A stretch of 64,000 nucleotides of DNA, taken from assembly GCA_028564705.1 (NCBI GenBank), contig JAPXFQ010000934.1:62001-126000 (forward strand), in the 5' to 3' direction. The position numbers and the translations under genes were made by a program. The notes under the pieces were generated by a model. The model saw only the letters and a program-made list of their open reading frames with translations, did not search any database and was not told the DNA's origin. This stretch comes from Apricaphanius iberus. Taxonomy: Eukaryota > Chordata > Actinopteri > Cyprinodontiformes > Aphaniidae. Each line of letters starts with the position of its first letter. Positions within the stretch are counted from its first letter, which is position 1. Below are positions 37,185 through 49,399 of the stretch, piece by piece.

Positions 37185-38120
37185 GATTTATTCCCCATTT
37201 GTTGTGAAACAGGACAGTATTGTGCTGCTAAACTTTTACCGTATAACAGCTTGACCTCATTCAACAGGTTGTGTCTGAATAAAGCAGCGCCACTCACAAC
37301 ATGGCAGCCCCATTCATGAATGATCCTGTCTCCTGCTGCTTCTGTGTCTCTAGTGAAAGTGTCACTGCGGGGCTCCGGCCAGAATCTGCCTCCCAGCTCG
37401 TGTCTTAAACGGAAACATCTCCGGCGTTAGCTGTAGCATGAACATGCATGTCATTGTTTGCTGCATCACCGCACAGCATTTCTTCCCCTCTCCCACCTTC
37501 ATGTTGGCTGTAACGGATAAGAACAATGACCAGTCGGTGTTCCCCATGCTGCAGGTTACGTAACACACCGGGCTCCACCAGCACATGTGCTGCAGGATCA
37601 GCCAATGGGAGGACACTCTGTTCACGTGAATTCAATGTAACCGGAGCCACAAGCATCAAAATATGTCCCACTTTAAATAGATGTACACATACTGAACACT
37701 GTGATATTTCACATGATGCTCAGCAGCTGATGCACCGTTTTCACATGATTCCTAATCAGTCAGAAATCTCAGCTATGCGTAAATTGAGTCACAGTGGTCA
37801 GCTCCCCTCCTCCCAGCATTCACACGTAAATAAACAGCTTGTTTTATGCTTTGTGATTCATGCATGCCCTAATTGACATGTACCCTGCACATCATAACAG
37901 CCCGGCTGGTGACGGCGAGCACTTTACACTTCCAGAGAAACCCCACAGAGACAGAGTCTGGACCGTCTCTGTGGGAGGATGAACTCCCGGTCAGTGGAAG
38001 CTGAGCTAATGTAGGAGGACATGAGGTTCATCCAGCAGCACGCAGAAAATATGTGGGTTAATGTGCCACCTACAGGCGGATGGAGGCACGGCGCCGCTCT
38101 GGGAGCTGAACCTGCTGGCT
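37185..38120. other. Unassigned non-coding DNA
   Basis: Overlapping frames at 37362-37876 on both strands are unrecognised. No repeat seen. Confidence 0.4.
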
Positions 38121-38127
38121 GACTCTG

Positions 38128-38349
38128 TGACTCATGTCATAAATCTCTGCATGTGTGGTCGCTTAATTAAGGGGTTTCCACATCATTTCACTAAATTCCT
38201 CCTGAACGCCGCAGAGCTGAACCTGCAGCGGTTAACGCTGGATCTCAGGGTCGCGTTCTTTTAGCTGAGTCAGTCGGCTAGAAGAACATCATTTCATGCA
38301 AATATTGAACTCTATATGTTCTTCTGAGTCAGTCGGTGTTGTTGAGTCA
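38128..38349. promoter_or_regulatory. Cluster of four AP-1 motifs with an octamer; candidate enhancer
   Basis: Perfect AP-1 heptamers are at 38128-38134 (TGACTCA), 38266-38272, 38325-38331 and 38343-38349 (TGAGTCA). A perfect octamer ATGCAAAT is at 38296-38303. Two of the AP-1 sites sit in a repeated GAGTCAGTCGG context 59 bp apart, so a small duplication may have contributed. The cluster lies about 4.5 kb upstream of the mych promoter. Enhancer function is inferred. Confidence 0.35.
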
Positions 38350-38598
38350 AAGCTTTATTCAGGGTAGATTCAACAAAACCCAACATTATACAGAGTCAGA
38401 GTCAATAAACGCTCCGAAGAATCTGCCTTTTTAAACGATGTTTGGTTTATCTGTAGAAAATGAAAAGGCTTATTTAACAGGGACAGATGATAGAAATAGA
38501 AATAACCATTACAATCCCTCAGTGCCGATATTTAGCAGCAAAGGGGCAGCAGGCAAGTTGAAGTATGTAGATTTACAGAAAAATAGGAAAATAAAAAC

Positions 38599-38923
38599 TA
38601 GGGATGCACTCATACTGGTGTCAGGTATCAGGGCCGATGCCGTTCTAATGTATATGTATCTGTGTCACGAACAGATACTTCAAATCTGGAAACTGCAATA
38701 ATTTCACAGCAAATGTTTATGTTTCACTTGAAATCTTAGATTTGTTGTCATTTTTATAAATATTTTAATTCTGATCTAATTCCCCATCATTTGTTGTAAC
38801 AAGCAGATAAAAAAATTAAAACTGTCTTCCAATTCATTGGATTTTTCTTTGTGTGTAACAGCATCTGTTCTCTGATCCTAGTATCGGTATCGGTTTAAGA
38901 AAAGTGGGATGGTTGCATCCCTA
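38599..38923 (+). mobile_element. hAT-like MITE with perfect ends and 8-bp target duplication
   Basis: 325 bp, bounded by TAGGGATGCA (38599-38608) and its exact complement TGCATCCCTA (38914-38923). ATAAAAAC flanks both sides (38591-38598 and 38924-38931), an exact 8-bp target duplication as expected for hAT transposition. The interior is non-coding, with ATCGG-rich text near both ends. A decayed relative lies in the mych intron. Confidence 0.85.
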
Positions 38924-38934
38924 ATAAAAACAGA

Positions 38935-40045
38935 AGTAGCCAAACCCAAATGCGTTATCCTGAAAGGCACAAATAACGTGTTTTTGTTTTTTTTACAAAT
39001 AATTATTTCAAACAAATTGTTAAAAAAGGAATTTGTATTTGGGAGCAAGAAAAACTTTACATCAGAAAGCTTCCTTGAGACGCTGCAGTGCATGGACCCG
39101 GGATGACTTATTGAGAGACGTTCAGGTGTCTGTCACAGCTGCTCCACACAGCAACAGAATCGCTCGGCTCAGCGAAAAAAATCCCAAAAAAACTGCATGA
39201 CTATTTTTGTTGAATATGGTTTTGTACCTTAACTGGATTCCAGAGGCATTTTATAACGTTTGGGAATCAGCGTTTGATTGGGAGATTATTCCGTTATGCT
39301 GCATTGGTATTAAGGTCAGATAATCTTACGTTAGCTCTGTTTACGTAGCTCTGTTAGCTCGATAATTTAGACAATATGCTAGTGACAGAATAAAGTTAAC
39401 GTTCAGATAAAAATGTTAAAACCAGGCTTGTGTAGTCGCGTGGGACTTGTGGGAGTTATTTGGTACGTTTTTAGTCACTCTGTCTTTTGCAGACAGGAAG
39501 ATCCAGGCTATAAATGTTCTTAGCGTTAGCATACCGTCATTCTGAAACTCCCCACATGGCTTTGGGCAATAAAATAGAAAAGACTGTGATATCAAACATG
39601 CATAATCACGTACCCTTAAAGCATCCTCTCCTGGTACTGTCTGCCAACCCCCCCACCAGCACCAAATCATCATCAGAGCCATTTTTCTGCCCCCGGTGGA
39701 TGAAGTAATGGCTGTTGTGTTTCTTTTTAATGATGTTCCTTGTTACATGTTTGTTGCTTGGTTTAGAAAATCATTAACCAATATTGCATATCTATGCATG
39801 TTGTAATGGATAATTAAATATAACATAAATTAGAAGTGTAACAAAGAAAAAAAGATATATACTAATATAAATACTTTCCCCCCTCAACAAATATAAATAC
39901 AAACACACCTCTACCAGTTACCTCATTGAAATAGTATGATCTCTTGTTTTTCTGATTTTGCAGAAAAGAACAGGAAATGACCTGCACTGCAAAATATTTT
40001 ACTGAACTTGGAGGTTTTATACAATCACAATGAATGTGAGGAAAA
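38935..40045. other. Unassigned non-coding DNA
   Basis: AT-rich, with no gene or clear repeat. Confidence 0.4.
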
Positions 40046-40057
40046 AAAATACTACCA

Positions 40058-40156
40058 GAAGTACAAACTACTACCAGAGGGTACAAACTACTACTACAGG
40101 GTACAAACTACTACCAGAGGGTACAAACTACTACTACAGGGTACAAACTACTACTT
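40058..40156 (+). repeat. Short 20-bp minisatellite
   Basis: Almost five copies of GTACAAACTACTACCAGAGG alternating with GTACAAACTACTACTACAGG, a two-unit (40-bp) higher-order alternation. Confidence 0.9.
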
Positions 40157-40253
40157 GTGTTCTCAGTAATTATGAGGCTTTACTCTGTCATAGTTTGCAG
40201 ATTTGTTTTCAGTCTGAAGGACGACTGAGAAAGAATGAAGCACAGGGAGTGCT

Positions 40254-40306
40254 TTGTGTGTGTGTGTATGTGTGTGTGTTTGTCTGTCTATGTGTGTGTG
40301 TGTGTT
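40254..40306 (+). repeat. Imperfect (GT)n microsatellite
   Basis: About 50 bp of TG repeats with TATG and TCTG interruptions. Confidence 0.9.
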
Positions 40307-40309
40307 AGC

Positions 40310-41030
40310 TGAAGGGTCACCTCAGTAGCGACTGTGTTGCATCAGACGTGCTTCAGTTCTCCACCAGGTACGGTGGAAGTGTGTTGGTATAAATCAGCCT
40401 GTTTCTTGTTTAACATGCTCTGAATGCTTGTGTGGTTAAACATGGATTTAGTGGGTGACTTACTGACCAACAAACCGTCTGACTGTCCCAGTGAACCTCA
40501 TACTGTTAGAAAGCCATTAGGACACACACACAGCGAGTCAAAGCCCCTGGGAGGAGAGGGGATTACCGCTGCGTATGTGTGTGCTTCCTCTCTACAATCT
40601 CCTCCTTATTAGGCCTCTCTCTGCGCTGCAGCCGGCCTCTGTGCAGACCTACAGGCTGCTGCTGCTGCTGCTGCATGCTTTAATTAGACATCAGCAGCTC
40701 CTGAATGAGCTCATACAGACACAAGCCACACTCTGACGCTGGTACAAATCAAATCTGCTCTGAGCTCTGGCTCACTGCCTGGGTTTCTACATAAACTACG
40801 TCCATTTAGTCCTTTGGGGACCTGAAAAACAAAGGAAATCTTGTGTTATTACATTTATACTGTTCGTATCTGTCTGACTGTTCAACATGCAACTTCTACT
40901 AATGCTAAAATGGATATGAGCATCAACTATGCAGCATTTAACACTTCACTCATAATAAATAAATACGTTCCACTAGAATACCAGGGGTGGTAGCAGATCT
41001 CTGCTCAGCTTATATCTCGATGTCACCAGG
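40310..41030. other. Unassigned non-coding DNA
   Basis: Contains a (CTG)6 run at about 40655-40674 and otherwise nothing recognised. Confidence 0.4.
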
Positions 41031-41490
41031 TGATGTTGAACCCGTCCAAATCCTCAATAAATGCAAAAAACAAATTAACAGCTTGATGTCCCATAATTTC
41101 CTCCAACAAAAACTAAACTGAAGTACTTCTCTTTGGACCCCAAAAAATATCGACTACATATCATTAATCAGCTTAAACAAGCCCAACTAGAAACTACCAA
41201 CCAGGCCAGTAATCTAGGTGTAATAATGGACTCAGACCTGAACCTCCAGGGTCACATAAAGACAATAACAAGGTCAGCTTTCTATCAGCTGAGGAACATT
41301 TCTAGGATTAAAGGAATGATGACACAAGGAGACCTAGAAAAACTCATCCATGCATTTATGATTACAGTAACAGTATCTTTACAGGTCTAGCTAAAAAGTC
41401 AATCAGACACCAGCAGCTGATTGAAGCACCTTCATTTGTCTTGTGTTAAAGGAGTGCTATAGAAATAAAATTGCCTCGCCTTGAAACTCT
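41030..41490 (+). mobile_element. L2/Rex-type LINE fragment
   Basis: The frame at 41133-41390 reads NQASNLGVIMDSDLNLQGHI, KTITRSAFYQLRNISRIKG and DLEKLIHAFMI, the conserved thumb and C-terminal region of fish LINE ORF2. It is interrupted afterwards. The end reads AAAGGAGTGCTATAGAAATAAAATTGCCTCGCC, a LINE/SINE-type 3' end. Dead copy. Confidence 0.7.
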
Positions 41491-41494
41491 TCTA

Positions 41495-43800
41495 TCATAA
41501 AGTCTGTGCTCCTGAAAACTATCTGATCGCTGCTGCTGCGTTTGTGTGTCACGGTTACAGGTTATTATTTTCTCACTGAACATACAGGAATCATGTAGCT
41601 GACCTAATTCGGATTCAAAACTTTCTTCAACATGTGAAGGATTTTCTAAACTGAATAAGAAAACTGTCCCTCATAGCTCCTTCCTTGGCAAAATGCAAAC
41701 GTACCATGTCTCACATAAAAAAAACAGGGAGTGTTCATGATATACGACACCATCGGATATGAGATTCACTATTGGTAAAATGTGTGGTAAAGTTGGGATA
41801 ATTGTATAAAATTGTGCAGAATTTGCATTAATAGTTGTGATTGCAGCATTTGAAAACCCAGGAGGGACTGATTAAAGTGTTGATCCTGTAGCAGCCGCAC
41901 ACCCAGTTTGGTTCTGGTCTGAAGCTGCAGCGGTCGCAGTCAGGTCTGGACAGAGTGGAGGCTTTAGTCGGGATGTTTTGAAATGGTCTGGGAAGGAAAA
42001 GCTTAGCTTCTTCTGGTGAATCAGTGGAAATGGAGCTCTGAGGCCTGCAGGTCACCGAGGAAGAGGAAAGGGAATCAGAAGTCATTCCTTTCAAATTACA
42101 GCTCTGTCAGGATGTCGCCCAGCGGTGTAATGACAGACTCTGACAGAGACAGATGCACACAGTGTGTCTAAATGTTAGAGCTGGAAATAAATCCGACCTC
42201 CTCGAGCACAAAGGCTGCGGAGAGATGCATGTTTCAAAGATGAGAAAAGAACCACGAAGGCTGCTAAACAGGACAGCGTGTCACCTGAAAGTCAGGCCAA
42301 ATCTGAAGGGCGATGAAGAGGGAAGTCCAGACCAGGCAAAAAAAAATGTCGTCATGCTTATACGCCTGGGTGGGTGGGGGGGTGTTCCAATGAAAGTTTG
42401 ACCTTTAGAAACAAAGACAGGGAATTTGTGTTTGTTAAGACTCGTCTGCAGCAAAAAATATAAAAAAAAAACCAAAAGCTTGAAAATGTGAAGCAGCCCA
42501 GCAGCAGATGGGATCTTTACTGGTTTAAGTGGTTTGGGGTGGAGTTTTCCTCCAAACGTCTGAGCGCGCTCAGTCAGCTGCTGCAGGAAGAGGGGCAGGC
42601 GGCCGAGCAGCAGCATTCCTTCTGGGAACAAGGCCTTCATGTGGTGTGTGTGTGTGTCTGCAGGGAGTCATTAAACAGAGCCACCACAGCTTTGCCAGGA
42701 ACTGGTAAAAGTGCATCCTGTTGCACTTTCCCCTTAGCGTTTTTACACAAACCTAACAAAGAATATGTGGATATTATGTTGCTGTTTGCTTCTCCGGACC
42801 TTTAAAGGTTCTGGTGCTGGAAGAGACCCAGTTACAGATGTAGAAGGCATGGCGCTGATGTTCAGTTATTGTACGTGAGATTTCCAACACTTTCTGTTTG
42901 GGTTTGACATAATTTTCTACATTTGTGAAGGTGATTCATTAAAGACGGGAGAGCTCCTCTGGGGCGGGGCTGTGAAACCAGTTTAATCTAAACTCTGGGC
43001 TGGTTTTACATCTGAAGGATGTGATTTCTCTCTGTCTGACCTCAGTAAGGATTCAGCAGCTCTGCTTACAGTTGAGATGAATTTATCCGGGTTTCCAGCA
43101 GAAATTATCCTCTATCATGTATTATAAGAATAATATTGCAGCAGTCATTAAGATGGATTAAACTGCATTAATGTAATTTAACAATCAGTCTTTTATTTTG
43201 ACTCAAAATTCACCAAAAGTTGTTTGAAAAAGGATAATTTCCTGTTTCACTTATTTTGGGAGGTAAATATATATATTTCTAAGATGTATAAATATTTATT
43301 CCACCAACTAAATCACATATGACCACAGATTGTATTTATTATTCATTAATATTCTAGCGATTTAATTAAGAGTCAGTCTTTTAAAGAGTGGATTGCTGCT
43401 GGGAGTTTTTCATAGAAGAATTAACGTTTTTTTATTTATTTTCAATAACATAAAGACACAATGAATAATTAAGAAGAAATGTTTTAAACTTGTTCAGCTT
43501 CTTTTTGTAAGTTGGTTAATGCATCATGTATGTTTTTAAGGATAAGAAATTAAAATATTCACATCTCTTTGTGGGATTAAGTTAAATTCTCATCTGATAA
43601 CCGGTTTAATTGTTTCCTTAAATTGTTTCCAGGTGCAGCTAGTGAACAAGTGCTGGTGATGAAGATGAGCTGCAGGGAAACCTGAACCATGTCAGCTCAT
43701 GTGAGACAAGCAGAGAAGTCCTGATGTTTGGTTTAAGGGAGTGATATCATAAAATGTACATCTTCATCCATGGATGTTTGAAGCGTTTAGAGAAGCTTGT
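41495..43800. other. Unassigned non-coding DNA
   Basis: No gene recognised; 43050-43620 is very AT-rich. Frames at 42153-42805 overlap on both strands and carry no motif. Confidence 0.4.
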
Positions 43801-43805
43801 TGATT

Positions 43806-46800
43806 TCTGCAGCGTCTGTTTCTTTGTTGCAGCGTCTGTTTCTCTGCTGCAGCGTCTGTTTCTCTGCTGCAGCGTCTGTTTCTTTGCTGCAGCGTCTGTT
43901 TCTTTATTGCAGCGTCTGTTTCTTTGCTGCAGCGTCTGTTTCTTTATTGCAGCATCTGTTTCTTTGCTGCAGCGTCTGTTTCTTTATTGCAGCATCTGTT
44001 TCTCTGCTGCAGCGTCTGTTTCTCTGCTGCAGCGTCTGTTTCTTTGCTGCAGCGTCTTTTTCTCTGCTGCAGCGTCTGTTTCTTTATTGCAGCGTCTGTT
44101 TCTTTGCTGCAGCGTCTGTTTCTTTATTGCAGCGTCTGTTTCTCTGCTGCAGCGTCTGTTTCTTTATTCTCAGCGTCTGTTTCTCTGCTGCAGCGTCTGT
44201 TTCTCTGTTGCAGCGTCTGTTTCTTTGCTGCAGCGTCTGTTTCTTTGCTGCAGCGTCTGTTTCTTTGCTGCAGCGTCTGTTTCTTTGCTGCAGCGTCTGT
44301 TTCTTTGCTGCAGCGTCTGTTTCTTTGCTGCAGCGTCTGTTTCTCTGTTGCAGCGTCTGTTTCTCTGCTGCAGCGTCTGTTTCTCTGCTGCAGCGTCTGT
44401 TTCTCTGCTGCAGCGTCTGTTTCTTTGCTGCAGCGTCTGTTTCTCTGCTGCAGCGTCTGTTTCTTTATTGCAGCGTCTGTTTCTCTGCTGCAGCGTCTGT
44501 TTCTCTGTTGCAGCGTCTGTTTCTCTGTTGCAGCGTCTGTTTCTTTGCTGCAGCGTCTGTTTCTTTGCTGCAGCGTCTGTTTCTCTGTTGCAGCGTCTGT
44601 TTCTCTGTTGCAGCGTCTGTTTCTCTGCTGCAGCGTCTGTTTCTTTGCTGCAGCGTCTGTTTCTCTGTTGCAGCGTCTGTTTCTCTGTTGCAGCGTCTGT
44701 TTCTCTGCTGCAGCGTCTGTTTCTTTGCTGCAGCGTCTGTTTCTCTGTTGCAGCGTCTGTTTCTCTGTTGCAGCGTCTGTTTCTCTGCTGCAGCGTCTGT
44801 TTCTCTGTTGCAGCGTCTGTTTCTCTGTTGCAGCGTCTTTTTCTCTGTTGCAGCGTCTGTTTCTCTGTTGCAGCGTCTGTTTCTCTGCTGCAGCGTCTGT
44901 TTCTTTGTTGCAGCGTCTTTTTCTCTGCTGCAGCGTCTGTTTCTTTGCTGCAGCGTCTGTTTCTTTGTTGCAGCGTCTGTTTCTTTGTTGCAGCGTCTGT
45001 TTCTCTGTTGCAGCGTCTGTTTCTCTGTTGCAGCGTCTGTTTCTCTGCTGCAGCGTCTGTTTCTTTGCTGCAGCGTCTGTTTCTCTGCTGCAGCGTCTGT
45101 TTCTTTGTTGCAGCGTCTGTTTCTTTGCTGCAGCGTCTGTTTCTCTGTTGCAGCGTCTGTTTCTTTGCTGCAGCGTCTGTTTCTTTGCTGCAGCGTCTGT
45201 TTCTTTGTTGCAGCGTCTGTTTCTTTGCTGCAGCGTCTGTTTCTTTGCTGCAGCGTCTGTTTCTCTGCTGCAGCGTCTGTTTCTTTGCTGCAGCGTCTGT
45301 TTCTTTGTTGCAGCGTCTGTTTCTCTGCTGCAGCGTCTGTTTCTCTGCTGCAGCGTCTGTTTCTCTGCTGCAGCGTCTGTTTCTCTGTTGCAGCGTCTGT
45401 TTCTCTGCTGCAGCGTCTGTTTCTCTGTTGCAGCGTCTGTTTCTCTGCTGCAGCGTCTGTTTCTTTGCTGCAGCGTCTGTTTCTCTGCTGCAGCGTCTGT
45501 TTCTCCTGCAGCGTCTGTTTCTTTGCTGCAGCGTCTGTTTCTCTGCTGCAGCGTCTGTTTCTTTATTGCAGCGTCTGTTTCTCTGCTGCAGCGTCTGTTT
45601 CTTTATTGCAGCGTCTGTTTCTCTGCTGCAGCGTCTGTTTCTTTGCTGCAGCGTCTGTTTCTTTATTGCAGCGTCTGTTTCTCTGCTGCAGCGTCTGTTT
45701 CTTTGCTGCAGCGTCTGTTTCTCTGTTGCAGCGTCTGTTTCTCTGCTGCAGCGTCTGTTTCTCTGTTGCAGCGTCTGTTTCTCTGCTGCAGCGTCTGTTT
45801 CTTTGCTGCAGCGTCTGTTTCTTTACTGCAGCGTCTGTTTCTTTACTGCAGCGTCTGTTTCTCTGCTGCAGCGTCTGTTTCTCTGCTGCAGCGTCTGTTT
45901 CTCTGTTGCAGCGTCTGTTTCTTTACTGCAGCGTCTGTTTCTCTGCTGCAGCGTCTGTTTCTTTACTGCAGCGTCTGTTTCTCTGTTGCAGCGTCTGTTT
46001 CTTTGCTGCAGCGTCTGTTTCTTTGCTGCAGCGTCTGTTTCTTTACTGCAGCGTCTGTTTCTCTGTTGCAGCGTCTGTTTCTTTACTGCAGCGTCTGTTT
46101 CTCTGCTGCAGCGTCTGTTTCTTTGCTGCAGCGTCTGTTTCTCTGCTGCAGCGTCTGTTTCTCTGCTGCAGCGTCTGTTTCTTTGCTGCAGCGTCTGTTT
46201 CTCTGTTGCAGCGTCTGTTTCTTTACTGGAGCGTCTGTTTCTCTGTTGCAGCGTCTGTTTCTTTACTGGAGCGTCTGTTTCTCTGTTGCAGCGTCTGTTT
46301 CTCTGTTGCAGCGTCTGTTTCTTTACTGCAGCGTCTGTTTCTCTGTTGCAGCGTCTGTTTCTTTACTGGAGCGTCTGTTTCTCTGCTGCAGCGTCTGTTT
46401 CTCTGTTGCAGCGTCTGTTTCTTTACTGGAGCGTCTGTTTCTTTGTTGCAGCGTCTGTTTCTCTGTTGCAGCGTCTGTTTCTTTACTGGAGCGTCTGTTT
46501 CTCTGTTGCAGCGTCTGTTTCTTTACTGGAGCGTCTGTTTCTCTGCTGCAGCGTCTGTTTCTCTGTTGCAGCGTCTGTTTCTTTACTGCAGCGTCTGTTT
46601 CTTTGTTGCAGCGTCTGTTTCTCTGTTGCAGCGTCTGTTTCTTTACTGCAGCGTCTGTTTCTCTGTTGCAGCGTCTGTTTCTTTACTGGAGCGTCTGTTT
46701 CTCTGCTGCAGCGTCTGTTTCTCTGTTGCAGCGTCTGTTTCTTTGCTGCAGCGTCTGTTTCTTTGCTGCAGCGTCTGTTTCTCTGTTGCAGCGTCTGTTT

Positions 46801-48285
46801 CTTTGCTGCAGCGTCTGTTTCTTTGTTGCAGCGTCTGTTTCTTTGCTGCAGCGTCTGTTTCTCTGCTGCAGCGTCTGTTTCTCTGTTGCAGCGTCTGTTT
46901 CTTTACTGCAGCGTCTGTTTCTTTGTTGCAGCGTCTGTTTCTCTGTTGCAGCGTCTGTTTCTTTGCTGCAGCGTCTGTTTCTCTGTTGCAGCGTCTGTTT
47001 CTTTGCTGCAGCGTCTGTTTCTCTGCTGCAGCGTCTGTTTCTCTGTTGCAGCGTCTGTTTCTCTGCTGCAGCGTCTGTTTCTCTGCTGCAGCGTCTGTTT
47101 CTCTGCTGCAGCGTCTGTTTCTCTACTGCAGCGTCTGTTTCTCTGCTGCAGCGTCTGTTTCTCTGCTGCAGCGTCTGTTTCTTTGCTGTAGCGTCTGTTT
47201 CTTTACTGCAGCGTCTGTTTCTTAACTGCAGCGTCTGTTTCTTTACTGCAGCGTCTGTTTCTCTGCTGCAGCGTCTGTTTCTCTGTTCCAGCGTCTGTTT
47301 CTCTGCTGCAGCGTCTGTTTCTTTGCTGCAGCGTCTGTTTATTTACTGTAGCGTCTGTTTCTTTACTGTAGCGTCTGTTCCTCTGCTGCAGCGTCTGTTT
47401 CTCTGCTGCAGCGTCTGTTTCTCTGTTGCAGCGTCTGTTTCTTTACTGCAGCGTCTGTTTCTCTGCTGCAGCGTCTGTTTCTTTACTGCAGCGTCTGTTT
47501 CTCTGTTGCAGCGTCTTTTTCTTTGCTGCAGCGTCTGTTTCTTTGCTGCAGCGTCTGTTTCTTTACTGCAGCGTCTGTTTCTCTGTTGCAGCGTCTGTTT
47601 CTTTACTGTAGCGTCTGTTCCTCTGCTGCAGCGTCTGTTTCTCTGCTGCAGCGTCTGTTTCTCTGCTGCAGCGTCTGTTTCTTTGCTGCAGCGTCTGTTT
47701 CTTTGCTGCAGCGTCTGTTTCTCTGTTGCAGCGTCTGTTTCTTTACTGGAGCGTCTGTTTCTCTGCTGCAGCGTCTGTTTCTGTGCTGCAGCGTCTGTTT
47801 CTTTACTGTAGTGTCTGTTTCTTTACTGTAGCGTCTGTTTCTCTGCTGCAGCGTCTGTTTCTTTGCTGCAGCGTCTGTTTCTCTGTTGCAGCGTCTGTTT
47901 CTCTGCTGCAGCGTCTGTTTCTCTGCTGCAGCGTCTGTTTCTGTGCTGCAGCGTCTGTTTCTTTACTGTAGTGTCTGTTTCTTTACTGTAGCGTCTGTTT
48001 CTCTGCTGCAGCGTCTGTTTCTGTGCTGCAGCGTCTGTTTCTTTACTGTAGCGTCTGTTTCTCTGCTGCAGCGTCTGTTTCTTTACTGTAGCGTCAGTTT
48101 CTCTGCTGCAGCGTCTGTTTCTCTGCTGCAGCGTCTGTTTCTTTACTGTAGCGTCAGTTTCTCTGCTGCAGCGTCTGTTTCTCTGCTGCAGCGTCTGTTT
48201 CTTTGCTGCAGCGTCTGTTTCTCTGCTGCAGCGTCTGTTTCTCTGCTGCAGCGTCTGTTTCTTTGCTGCAGCTTCTGTTTCTCTG
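43806..48285 (+). repeat. 4.5-kb minisatellite, 20-bp unit, about 220 copies
   Basis: Consensus CAGCGTCTGTTTCTCTGCTG. Most variation is at a few sites (CTCTG/CTTTG, CTG/TTG, TTATTG, TTACTGCA, TTACTGGA, TTACTGTA). Length changes are rare: one 21-bp unit near 44168 and one 18-bp unit near 45504. Because 20 is not a multiple of three and no register contains a stop, all three plus frames stay open for over 1100 codons and part of the minus strand is open too. The 20-residue periodic translations are not evidence for a protein. Each unit holds the palindrome GCTGCAGC across the boundary. Confidence 0.97.
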
Positions 48286-48289
48286 CAGT

Positions 48290-48640
48290 TTGTTTCTCTG
48301 GTCGTTTGTGGGAACAAAGTGGTTTCTTCCTGTTGTTTTATTTTCTCCCTGACTTCCTCTTTCCCACGCCTTCATGCTCCCTTCATTCACAACTTTTGTT
48401 TTACTCCGCTAACTGATGCTTCTGCACACATTTCCCCGGTCATCAGTTCCTACTTTTAGTTCATTAAACATCAGGTTCATTCTAACTTTTTCATGTTTCT
48501 GAGATCCACCAATGAACCATTTTCTCTTTTGCTGATCAGCTTTTACTTTGGGAGTTTTTGGAAACCTGAGTTAAGCTAAAAAAGCCACCTGCTGTTTCAA
48601 CATGAAGAATAATAAAATTAAAAATCTAAAAACCGTGCTG
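48290..48640. other. Unassigned non-coding DNA
   Basis: Array exit (degenerate TTTGTTTCTCTGG units to about 48300), then no recognised feature. Confidence 0.4.
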
Positions 48641-48649
48641 TACATTCCC

Positions 48650-49240
48650 CTTCAGTCTAGTGGCCCTAAATATAATCCATAGAGGGTTGTTGGAAGAAAT
48701 TTGGTGGTAGAAGGTTCTCTGTTGGATCAAAGCTGAATTTTCTGCCCTGTTTTTAAGATTCTACAAGATTAGGAAGAAGTAACAGTGTATCCAACCCTGA
48801 ACACAGCATGGTGATGACAGCAGCATGCTAAATCCTGCAGATTCCTCACAAAAAAGCTGTTAGAGGCTGCAGCAGACCAGAGATTGGGGGAGAGCTTCAC
48901 CTTCCACCTGGACATCCAGCCAGAGATATTATGGGATGGATTGGTTGAGTGGTGCCCATGAATACCTCGTTAGCAGAACTCAGCAGCGATGAAAGACTGG
49001 AAGATGAGGAGGGAATTCATCCATTAGCATCTAAAAGCTGCAGAACAGACGCTTTTAGATGCTAATACTTCTGGGCGCCTTGACTTGTTTCAGATGTTGG
49101 TGCCAAACAGCCTTAAATTCAATGTTTTGTTCATCTGAATGTGGGCAATGGATCAGAACTCAAAAGTCTAAATAGGTTAAGTGAAGTGAGAATGATAGAT
49201 GAAGAAAACTACTGTTTAGAAATGCGTATGTATTCACTCA
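48650..49240 (+). mobile_element. Tc1-like transposon relic
   Basis: CAGCATGGTGATGACAGCAGCATGCT corresponds to the HGG/D-S-IMLW segment of Tc1 transposases, and GAGATTGGGGGAGAGCTTCACCTTCCACCTGGACATCCAGCC to the downstream stretch before the HDNDPKH-type motif. Strongly decayed. Confidence 0.5.
49023..49066. repeat. Perfect 16-bp inverted repeat (hairpin)
   Basis: ATTAGCATCTAAAAGC (49023-49038) and GCTTTTAGATGCTAAT (49051-49066) are exact complements around a 12-nt loop. It lies within the Tc1-like relic but is better conserved than it. Confidence 0.85.
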
Positions 49241-49399
49241 CTGTTCGGAAGCCCATAAAAGATCTGATCGAACCATTTACCTTAAGTCACATAATAATTG
49301 AAATTATTTCCATCTAGGTGTCACATGATCTAAAGGAAATCTGACCATCCGACACAACAGGCATGATCAGTTTTTAAAGGCACAGTAAAACCCGGTTCC

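Noticed and set aside
43754..47811. Three overlapping open frames of 1145, 1142 and 1295 codons
   Set aside because: They are the three registers of one 20-bp tandem repeat without stop codons. The same variant pattern appears in all frames, there is no codon-position bias, and no domain is present.
43806..48285. CRISPR-like array
   Set aside because: Units are directly adjacent without spacers and the context is a vertebrate genome.
47823..48390. Minus-strand frames of 164 and 78 codons rich in RNRRCSRETD
   Set aside because: Reverse reading of the same minisatellite; open only because this end lacks certain unit variants.
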